5,740 bases of DNA from Bifidobacteriaceae bacterium (lineage in GTDB: Bacteria; Actinomycetota; Actinomycetes; Actinomycetales; WQXJ01), in the NCBI GenBank assembly GCA_031265345.1, contig JAISCU010000074.1, forward strand, positions 1 to 5,740, read 5' to 3'. Numbering within the stretch: the first letter of the stretch is position 1; each line of letters starts with the position of its first letter. A model generated the notes under the pieces. The model made no database searches. It was not told the origin of the DNA and saw nothing but the letters and a program-made list of their open reading frames with translations. The translations under genes and the position numbers were made by a program. Of the stretch, positions 1 to 4,772 are shown piece after piece.

Positions 1-216
1 CGCGCAGTACGCCATCACCGCGCGGCTCTCGCCCGCGAGCCTCGCGACCAGATGCCTCGCCGATCCGCCCAAGTCCCACACCATTCGGCTCGCCCACAGG
101 AGCGCGTCCGCGCGTCGCACCAGGTCTTCGGGGTCAGCGGTCTCTTGACAGCCGTCTTCGTGGCCGGCTCCCCCGGATGCGGCGCCCTCCGACGCGGCGT
201 CCCCAGGATCAGCCAA
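1..216 (-). CDS. hypothetical protein, 3' end outside window
   Basis: This is the only frame that stays open on the minus strand to the left edge after proB; the other two hit stops. It gives 72 codons. A TGA lies in frame at 253-255, and the only start-like codon between it and the body of the frame is TTG at 216, preceded by a weak GAGG. That start overlaps the end of proB by 8 nt, which suggests translational coupling. A GTG at 120 and an ATG at 84 are alternative starts. The first 30 or so residues are acidic and rich in Gly/Ala, so probably disordered. The remainder looks helical (LVRRADALLWASRMVW, then ARHLVARLAGESRAVMAY). Codons have high GC at third positions, as in a real gene. I do not recognise the family. 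It does not look like ProA, which often follows ProB. It is probably real, with an uncertain start. Confidence 0.5.
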   Translation of the reverse strand, partial: MADPGDAASEGAASGGAGHEDGCQETADPEDLVRRADALLWASRMVWDLGGSARHLVARLAGESRAVMAYCA

Positions 217-1384
217 GGTCCTCGCCGTTCGGACGGCGGGAGCGGGCCTGTGTCACCAACTCGTCACGGTGGACGGCGGGACGAGCGAGACCCGGCCCGA
301 GCCGGGCGGCGATCTCGTCTTGGCCGAGGCCCTTGACCCGGTCCAGTTCCAGCGCCGAGAACCCGGCCAAACCGCGCGCCAGCACCCGACCGTCGGTCGA
401 ACGGATCTCGACCGGGTCGCCTGCCGCGAAATCGCCATCGACCGCCGTCACCCCGACCGCCAGGAGCGACTTCTTGCCGTTGGTGATGGCTCGGGCCGCG
501 CCATCGTCCACCGTCAGATTCCCTTTCATCGTGGCGGCGTAACCGAGCCACATGCGCCGGGCCGTCAACCGCCGCCCGGTGGCGTGGAAGAACGTGCCGA
601 TCCCGTCCTCGCCCGCCAGGGCCGCCCGCGCCTGACTGGCCGCAGCCAACAGCACCGGTATTCCCGATGACGAGGCCATCGCCGCCGCCTGGACCTTGGT
701 CAGCATCCCACCGGTCCCGACCATCGAACCGCGCCCCGTCACCTCGAGCTCTTCGAGCTGGCCGAAACTGGTGACCTCCCGGATCGGCGCGGCGCCCGGA
801 CGCGACGGCGGCGCGTCGTAGAGCGCGTCCACGTCCGTCAGGAGAATCAACCCGTCGGCCCGCACCAGGTGGGCCACCAGGGCCGCCAACCGGTCGTTGT
901 CGCCGAAACGGATCTCGTCCGTGGCGACGGCATCGTTCTCGTTGACGATCGGCACGATCCCCCCGTGCAGCAACTCCCCGAGCACCCGCAGCGCGTTGCG
1001 GTAGTGGGTGCGCCGCACGGTGTCCTCGGCGGTCAGCAACACCTGGCCCACCGCCAGCCCGTGAGCCTCGAAAGCGACCGTATAGGCGGCCATGAGGCGC
1101 CCCTGGCCCACGGAGGCAGCGGCTTGGGCCTGGGCCAGTCCCTTTGGACGGTGCCGCAGACCCAGTCCCTCCAGCCCGGCGGCCTGGGCTCCGGACGAGA
1201 CGAGGACGACCTCGTGCCTGGCCTGGATGTGGTCGGCGATGGCATGAGCCAGGGTGGTCAAACGCTCGGGGCTGAAACGCCCGGCCTTGTCCACCAGCGA
1301 GGACGATCCGACCTTGACGACGAGGCGACGCCCGGCCACCAACTCGGCCCGGTCACGGGCGGGGCGGGCGGCTCGCGCGGCCAT
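209..1384 (-). CDS. proB: glutamate 5-kinase (ProB)
   Basis: ProB phosphorylates L-glutamate with ATP to give glutamyl 5-phosphate, the first and feedback-controlled step of proline synthesis in the cytoplasm. The 391-residue product has an amino acid kinase domain at about residues 20-265: VVKVGSSSL (22-30) near the N-terminus, VNENDAV then RFGDNDRLAALV (147-170) for glutamate binding, LLTDVDALYD (181-190), and GTGGMLTK (223-230) on the nucleotide side. A PUA domain follows at about 282-360 (MWLGYAATMKGNL onward), as in the two-domain bacterial enzyme. The length is slightly above the usual 365-380 because of short extensions at both ends. The ATG start overlaps the obg stop by one base (TGATG) and has a strong AAGGAGGA at 1388-1395, so translation is probably coupled to obg. 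The kinase core looks intact. Whether proA lies further left cannot be seen. Confidence 0.97.
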   Translation of the reverse strand: MAARAARPARDRAELVAGRRLVVKVGSSSLVDKAGRFSPERLTTLAHAIADHIQARHEVVLVSSGAQAAGLEGLGLRHRPKGLAQAQAAASVGQGRLMAAYTVAFEAHGLAVGQVLLTAEDTVRRTHYRNALRVLGELLHGGIVPIVNENDAVATDEIRFGDNDRLAALVAHLVRADGLILLTDVDALYDAPPSRPGAAPIREVTSFGQLEELEVTGRGSMVGTGGMLTKVQAAAMASSSGIPVLLAAASQARAALAGEDGIGTFFHATGRRLTARRMWLGYAATMKGNLTVDDGAARAITNGKKSLLAVGVTAVDGDFAAGDPVEIRSTDGRVLARGLAGFSALELDRVKGLGQDEIAARLGPGLARPAVHRDELVTQARSRRPNGEDLG

Positions 1385-2913
1385 CAATCCTCCTTCGGGT
1401 CGGTCCAGTGGCCCTCTTGACGTTCCGTCCACAACTCGGCGCGGGCCTCGGCCTTGGCATCCATCATCTCGTGGTACTCGCGCCTCCGCTGCTGATTGGA
1501 CCGGCGATGCCTGGGATCGATCCTCCGGTCGGTGCCGCGCGGACCGGCCAGCAATTCCCCTCCGGTCGCCAGCGCGGGCTCCCAATCGAACACCACGCCG
1601 CCGTCCTGCGGGCCGATCACGACCTCGTCGCCTGCCTGCGCACCAGCTTTGACCAGGCCGTCCTCGACCCCGGCGGCGGCCAACCGGTCGGCCAGGTAGC
1701 CGACCGCCTCGTCGTTCGCGAAATCGGTTTGCGAGACCCAGCGCTCGACTTTGCGGCCCTGCACCTGGTAGTAACCGCCCTGCGGGCCCTCGTGGCGCGT
1801 GACCGTGAAACCCGGGCCGCCTTTGGGCTCCGGCCTGAGCACGATCCGTCGCCGCGCCGCCTCTTGGGTCAAGGCCGCCCTCGAGCGTCCCTCCTCGACC
1901 TGCCGCGCCAACTCGAAGCCCAGTTGTTTGAGGCCGTGCCGCGACACCGCGCTGACCTCCAGCACCGGCCAGCCGGTGGCCTCCAGGTCCGGGCGCACCA
2001 GTGCGGCCAATTCCTCCGCCTCCGGCACGTCGACCTTGTTGAGGACGATCACCCTGGGGCGCTCCATCAACGGTTGGCTCGCGCCGACAATGCCGAGGTC
2101 CTCGGAGTACTGCGCCAGTTCGTTCTCCAGCGCCTCGAAATCGCTCAGCGGATCGCGGCCGGGCTCGAGGGTGGCGGCGTCGAGCACATGGCAGATGACG
2201 GCCGTCCGCTCGATGTGCCGCAGAAACTCCAAACCCAGCCCTTTGCCTTCGGAGGCGCCCGGGATGAGCCCCGGTACATCCGCGACGGTGAACCGGACAT
2301 CGCCCGCCTGGACCACGCCCAGATTCGGCACCAGCGTGGTGAACGGATAGTCGGCGATCTTCGGGCGGGCCGCCGACATGGCCGCGATCAGCGACGACTT
2401 GCCGGACGAGGGATAGCCGACCAACGCGGCATCGGCGATGGTCTTCAACTCCAGAACCACGCCGCGCTGCTCGCCGGGCTCGCCGAGCAGCGCGAAACCA
2501 GGGGCTTTGCGTTTCGAGGAGGCCAGGGCCGCGTTGCCGAGCCCGCCCCTGCCTCCGGCCGCGGCCATGAACCCAGCGCCCGGGCCGACCATGTCGGCCA
2601 GCAGCTCGCCCTCCGCGGACTTGACGACGGTGCCGTCCGGCACCTTCAACACCAGGTCCGCGCCGCCTGCGCCGAGGCGGTTCGACCCCCCCCCCGGGCG
2701 ACCGTTCTGGGCTCGCTGGTGCGGGGCGTAATGGTACCCGAGCAAGGTGGTGACCTGCGGGTCGACCTCGAAGATGACGCTGCCGCCGTCGCCGCCGGAG
2801 CCGCCGTCCGGACCGGCCAGAGGCTTGAACTTCTCGCGTCGAACGGACACGCAACCGTTGCCGCCGTGGCCGGCCGTCAACTCGAGCCGGACTTGGTCGA
2901 TGAATGTGGCCAC
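1384..2913 (-). CDS. obgE: Obg/CgtA GTPase
   Basis: Obg is an essential GTPase that binds the 50S subunit late in assembly and links ribosome maturation to growth and stress. The 509-residue product shows three domains. The glycine-rich Obg fold (about 1-158) opens [19 protein letters not shown] and contains [13 protein letters not shown]. The G domain has G1 GYPSSGKSS (166-174), switch region DYPFTTL (188-194), DVPG (212-215), NKVD (292-295) and SAVS (321-324). The OCT domain, typical of Gram-positive and actinobacterial Obg, spans about 367-444 and is followed by a charged tail. The start is GTG at 2913, because the family begins at this ATF(I/V)D residue and GGGGGA sits five bases upstream. 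A longer reading to TTG at 3021 would run into the repeat element and has no family support. It overlaps proB by one base. A ten-G tract lies in codons 73-76. The spacer from rpmA is unusually long. Confidence 0.97.
   Translation of the reverse strand: MATFIDQVRLELTAGHGGNGCVSVRREKFKPLAGPDGGSGGDGGSVIFEVDPQVTTLLGYHYAPHQRAQNGRPGGGSNRLGAGGADLVLKVPDGTVVKSAEGELLADMVGPGAGFMAAAGGRGGLGNAALASSKRKAPGFALLGEPGEQRGVVLELKTIADAALVGYPSSGKSSLIAAMSAARPKIADYPFTTLVPNLGVVQAGDVRFTVADVPGLIPGASEGKGLGLEFLRHIERTAVICHVLDAATLEPGRDPLSDFEALENELAQYSEDLGIVGASQPLMERPRVIVLNKVDVPEAEELAALVRPDLEATGWPVLEVSAVSRHGLKQLGFELARQVEEGRSRAALTQEAARRRIVLRPEPKGGPGFTVTRHEGPQGGYYQVQGRKVERWVSQTDFANDEAVGYLADRLAAAGVEDGLVKAGAQAGDEVVIGPQDGGVVFDWEPALATGGELLAGPRGTDRRIDPRHRRSNQQRRREYHEMMDAKAEARAELWTERQEGHWTDPKED
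1388..1395 (-). promoter_or_regulatory. ribosome binding site of proB inside obg
   Basis: AAGGAGGA on the minus strand lies three bases before the ATG at 1384, inside the last codons of obg. It is nearly a perfect anti-Shine-Dalgarno match. It fixes the proB start and supports independent reinitiation at the TGATG junction. Confidence 0.8.
2686..2695 (-). repeat. ten-base G homopolymer inside obg
   Basis: Ten consecutive C on the plus strand (G on the sense strand) encode the end of a Pro codon and three Gly codons (residues 73-76) in a glycine-rich loop of the Obg domain. The protein matches Obg on both sides in the same frame, so the assembled length is consistent with an intact gene. Tracts of this length are prone to polymerase slippage. 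Confidence 0.9.
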
Positions 2914-3012
2914 TTCAATCCCCCGGATGGCTGCTGGTTGACTGACGCGCGCGGCGGGGCGGGGCGCATTGGCTGCGACTACGCCTCGGCGTCCGCGACG
3001 CAAGACGCTCTG

Positions 3013-3106
3013 AAAAGACAAATTCAGTGGATGTCGCGCGCGAGAGCCAGCGATTTTGTCTTTCTTCGCGGCCCTGTTTTCGCGAGTGCCACGGTATTTG
3101 TCTTTT
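3013..3106 (-). repeat. left arm of the compound element
   Basis: Read on the minus strand, this arm starts with AAAAGACAAATACCGTGG (3089-3106). It continues through a 25-nt spacer to AAAGACAAAATCGCTGG (3047-3063), then a 16-nt loop, then the inverted unit at 3013-3030. The terminal hairpin has a perfect 9-bp outer stem AAAGACAAA/TTTGTCTTT (3014-3022 with 3055-3063) and a central palindrome TCGCGCGCGA (3034-3043). The middle stem is degraded compared with the right arm. Confidence 0.8.
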
Positions 3107-3139
3107 CCTCGGGGAGACCATTCGGCCGCGAGTCTGCGA

Positions 3140-3167
3140 CCTGCGCCTCGACGGTCCGCCGCGCAGG
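3140..3167. repeat. central hairpin between the two arms
   Basis: CCTGCGC (3140-3146) pairs perfectly with GCGCAGG (3161-3167) around a 14-nt loop, in the middle of the 73-nt centre that separates the two arms. The rest of the centre is GC-rich with no recognisable motif. Confidence 0.55.
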
Positions 3168-3179
3168 GTGATACTCACA

Positions 3180-3273
3180 GAAAGACAAATTCCGTGGATG
3201 TCGATCAAGGCAGGCTCTGCGAAAAGACAAATCCCGTGGATGTCGCGGGCGAGAGCCACGGATCTTGTCTTTC
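3180..3273 (+). repeat. right arm of the compound element
   Basis: This arm starts with GAAAGACAAATTCCGTGG (3180-3197). A 25-nt spacer follows, then AAAGACAAATCCCGTGG (3223-3239), a 16-nt loop and the inverted unit CCACGGATCTTGTCTTTC (3256-3273). The terminal hairpin is the better preserved of the two. Its outer stem is AAAGACAA/TTGTCTTT (3223-3230 with 3265-3272), followed by a 3x3 internal loop, the stem CCGTGG/CCACGG (3234-3239 with 3256-3261), another 3x3 loop, and a short TCG/CGA stem. Its symmetry means that it folds in RNA from either strand. Confidence 0.8.
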
Positions 3274-3479
3274 TGGGGTCCCGGTCACCGGCAGTCGCCA
3301 CGCCATCCGGGACAATTCGACCGATTCGCACGTTAGCTGCCCTCCCCATAGGCGCGATCCGCAACGGTTGCCAGGCCCGGCTCGTGGTCGGGCCGACCTC
3401 AGCGACCCCGTTCCAAGCCATCGTCGTTGGCCCATGGCGCCCGCGAAGGCCCAGACGGCCAGGGATCAGCGTCAACTGG

Positions 3480-3731
3480 TCAGGCGTCGACCACGTCGAC
3501 CACCCGGCGCCGGCCGCGGGAGCCGAACTTGACCCGGCCGTCGGCCAAAGCGAACAAGGTGTCGTCGCCGCCCCGCCCAACGCCGTTGCCGGGATGGAAA
3601 TGGGTGCCCCGCTGGCGCACGATGATCTGGCCGGTCTTGACGTGTTGGCCCCCGAACAGCTTCACGCCCAAGCGCTGGGCGTTGGAGTCGCGGCCGTTCC
3701 GGGACGAGGATGCGCCCTTCTTATGTGCCAT
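3480..3731 (-). CDS. rpmA: 50S ribosomal protein L27
   Basis: L27 is a small basic protein of the large subunit whose N-terminal tail reaches the peptidyl transferase centre. The 83-residue product starts [16 protein letters not shown] and contains the family signature [15 protein letters not shown] (34-48), then [15 protein letters not shown]. Length and order are those of a complete L27. The N-terminus begins directly at MAHKKG, without the cleavable extension known from Firmicutes. The ATG has AAGGAG at 3739-3744 with a 7-nt spacer; this site overlaps the rplU stop. The gene follows rplU by 12 nt and is clearly cotranscribed with it. The next gene, obg, is 566 nt away because of the repeat element. 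Confidence 0.97.
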   Translation of the reverse strand: MAHKKGASSSRNGRDSNAQRLGVKLFGGQHVKTGQIIVRQRGTHFHPGNGVGRGGDDTLFALADGRVKFGSRGRRRVVDVVDA

Positions 3732-3743
3732 CTTCTCGCTCCT

Positions 3744-4052
3744 TCACTCGATCCCTGTGACCTTGACGCGGGTCAGATCCTGCCGGTGACCCTGCCGACG
3801 GTGCTGACCCGTCTTGTTCTTGTAGGTGAAGATGTTGATCTTCTTGCCCCGTTCGTTGCCCAGGACCTCGACGGTGACCTTGATCTTCTTCAGGGCCTTG
3901 GGCGAAGAGGTGATCTTCTCGCCATCGACCAGCAACAGGACCGGGAGCTCGATGGTCTCGCCCGCGGCCTCGGGTTGCCGGTCCAAGACGACTTCATCCC
4001 CGACCGACACCTTCTCCTGGCGGCCGGAGGCCTTGACTATCGCGTACACCAC
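3744..4052 (-). CDS. rplU: 50S ribosomal protein L21
   Basis: L21 binds 23S rRNA in the large subunit. The product of 102 residues begins (M)VYAIVKASGRQEKVSVGD and contains TIELPVLLLVDGEKI (33-47) and the C-terminal signature KNKTGQHRRQGHRQDLT (78-94). GTG at 4052 is chosen as start because it gives the family's usual length and MVYAIV N-terminus, and because GGAG (4059-4062) lies six bases upstream. The ATG at 4064 would place that Shine-Dalgarno sequence inside the gene, and the frame open to 4145 adds residues that are not L21-like. It is the first gene of the operon and is followed closely by rpmA. Confidence 0.97.
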   Translation of the reverse strand: MVYAIVKASGRQEKVSVGDEVVLDRQPEAAGETIELPVLLLVDGEKITSSPKALKKIKVTVEVLGNERGKKINIFTYKNKTGQHRRQGHRQDLTRVKVTGIE

Positions 4053-4162
4053 GAACTTCTCCATCCATTGCGGCGCGGCGTCTCGCCTGCCGGGGTCCTT
4101 AAGGTTGATTCGGGCCTCCCCGCGTCCGCTCCCGATCAGGGTCAAGCGCGTGGGCGCACCGA
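4053..4162 (-). promoter_or_regulatory. rplU leader with candidate hairpin
   Basis: This is the presumed 5' untranslated leader of the rplU operon, about 110 nt from the predicted transcription start. On the minus strand, GATCGGG (4131-4137) can pair with CCCGAATC (4107-4114), a 7-bp stem with one bulged A enclosing a GC-rich 16-nt loop. Ribosomal protein leaders often carry autoregulatory structures, and an L21 leader is known in Firmicutes. I see no sequence match that identifies this one as such. Confidence 0.35.
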
Positions 4163-4168
4163 CCTAAT

Positions 4169-4198
4169 AGACTACGGTTCTGGCGGCAGGCAGGTCAA
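4169..4198 (-). promoter_or_regulatory. candidate promoter of the rplU-rpmA operon
   Basis: On the minus strand, TTGACC (4193-4198) and TAGTCT (4169-4174) are 18 nt apart. These fit the -35 TTGAC and -10 TANNNT patterns of the actinobacterial housekeeping sigma factor. The expected start is near 4162. It lies in a divergent spacer, exactly where the first gene of a minus-strand operon needs a promoter. Confidence 0.6.
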
Positions 4199-4371
4199 AC
4201 CGGCGCGCACGGCGACCGGGCCATGGACTGTCCGTGGGACCGCCCGGCAGGGCTCCCTCACACGTTTCCAAAGACGTCGGACGATGCCGTGCGGTCGTCT
4301 CCGTCTCATATTCGCGTCGATGCCCGTGCCCGGCCCGCGCGCCGGACTCCGACAGTGGATGATTGCGAATT
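4199..4371. other. upstream region of the plus-strand gene
   Basis: This part of the roughly 320-nt divergent spacer lies between the rplU promoter and the plus-strand small gene. I find no convincing plus-strand promoter; a CATATT near 4308 lacks a suitable -35 box. Frames here are shadows of no recognisable family. The RNase E gene rne, which often precedes rplU in Actinobacteria, is not here. Confidence 0.5.
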
Positions 4372-4701
4372 GTGGCGACGATCCCCGAATCCCTCAGGTC
4401 GTCCTTGACCTGGCGCATGGCCGAACACGCCCGCGCGCGCTGGCCCCAATTGGATCGGGTCCAGACCCGGTTCCGTGCCAATTTCGCCTATGTGGACGCC
4501 ATAGTCGCTGGTCAGACAGTCAAGCTGTGCCGGTTGCGGTACCTGGGGATGCCCAACGTCTGGGGATTCGCCATCTGGTCCGACTCCCGCGCGGATTACG
4601 AGGACTCGTGGCTCATCAACGACCTTCCCTCCGGCAAAGCCGAGGACGCCGTGGACACCGCCTGTGGGCGCCGCCTGGGCCACCTCAGGCCCCGGCCATG
4701 A
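4372..4701 (+). CDS. conserved actinobacterial protein of unknown function
   Basis: The product is a soluble protein of about 109 residues without signal peptide or membrane segment. From memory of the family, small actinobacterial hypothetical proteins share its order of motifs: RWPQL, FRANFAYVD (34-42), LCRLRYLG (52-59), VWGFAIW (63-69), YEDSWL (76-81) and LPSGKAEDAVDTACG (85-99). Two cysteines, in LCRLRY and DTACG, stand in the conserved parts. No catalytic role can be assigned. The start is uncertain. GTG at 4372 gives the N-terminus (M)ATIPESLRSSL, which resembles relatives, but has no good Shine-Dalgarno sequence. TTG at 4363 adds three residues with only a weak GTGGAT before it, and ATG at 4417 would remove 15. 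It is divergent from rplU and convergent with the surface-protein gene, so it is probably a single-gene transcript. Confidence 0.75.
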   Translation: MATIPESLRSSLTWRMAEHARARWPQLDRVQTRFRANFAYVDAIVAGQTVKLCRLRYLGMPNVWGFAIWSDSRADYEDSWLINDLPSGKAEDAVDTACGRRLGHLRPRP

Positions 4702-4772
4702 TCGAGCCCGTCGGCCCCGGACGGATCCAGCCGGTGGAGCCCGCTCCTGTCGAACCGCGAGCCATGGTCCCG

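Larger units (their letters stand above)
3013..3273. repeat. compound inverted-repeat element
   Basis: The element has two 94-nt arms (3013-3106 and 3180-3273) that are inverted copies of each other around a 73-nt centre. Reading each arm outward from the centre, the layout is identical without gaps: an 18-nt unit, a 25-nt spacer, a 17-nt unit, a 16-nt loop, and an 18-nt inverted unit. Counting by eye, arms match at about 63 of 94 positions, and 54 of 69 outside the poorly conserved 25-nt spacer. The unit consensus is AAAGACAAATNCCGTGG. The six copies start at about 3014, 3047 (inverted), 3089 (inverted), 3181, 3223 and 3256 (inverted). CTG is found directly outside both ends (3010-3012 and just after the last TTT, 3273-3275), which could be a 3-bp target duplication or chance. 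It resembles MITE-like or REP-like dispersed palindromic elements. No transposase is present, and I recognise no named family. Confidence 0.8.
2914..3479. other. long rpmA-obg intergenic region with palindromic element
   Basis: These 566 nt hold no credible gene. Positions 3013-3273 are a compound inverted repeat, described separately. Positions 2914-3012 form the immediate obg leader, with a 5-bp, 3-nt-loop hairpin GCGTC/GACGC at 2989-3001. A very weak minus-strand promoter-like pair is TTGCGT (2998-3003) and TAGTCG (2976-2981), 16 nt apart; it lacks the final T of the -10 box and I do not call it. Positions 3274-3479 follow rpmA on its strand. They contain a 13-bp palindrome GGTCGGGCCGACC (3386-3398) and a competing stem GGCCCG/CGGGCC (3374-3379 with 3389-3394), neither followed by a T tract, so no clear rpmA terminator is seen. 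Open frames here read through the repeats in several frames without a usable start. Confidence 0.7.

Noticed and set aside
209..2854. 881-codon open frame covering proB and most of obg
   Set aside because: Only its last 391 codons are a protein family (ProB). The rest is the shifted reading of obg, whose own frame carries all GTPase motifs.
2976..3003. Promoter of obg
   Set aside because: TTGCGT and TAGTCG at 16 nt are both poor matches; the -10 box lacks its final T. obg may instead depend on read-through from rplU.
1384..3021. Longer Obg starting at 3021
   Set aside because: The codon there is TTG inside the repeat element. The 36 added residues have no Obg character, and GTG at 2913 has a Shine-Dalgarno sequence and the family N-terminus.
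1408..3171. 587-codon open frame on the plus strand antisense to obg
   Set aside because: It mirrors the obg codons on the other strand and shows no domain. This is typical of GC-rich antisense frames.
3024..3230. Small proteins encoded by the repeat region
   Set aside because: The repeated peptides (for example RQIPWMS) appear in several frames and on both strands as a consequence of the DNA repeats. There is no ribosome binding site or consistent start.
3013..3273. CRISPR array
   Set aside because: Copies occur in both orientations with unequal spacing and imperfect repeats. Spacers are 16-25 nt and related between arms, and there are no cas genes.
3374..3398. rpmA terminator
   Set aside because: The palindrome GGTCGGGCCGACC and the stem GGCCCG/CGGGCC overlap and are not followed by a T tract on the minus strand, so a terminator is not supported.
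4708..4724. Terminator between the convergent genes
   Set aside because: CCGTC/GACGG gives only a 5-bp stem with a 7-nt loop and no T tract on either strand.
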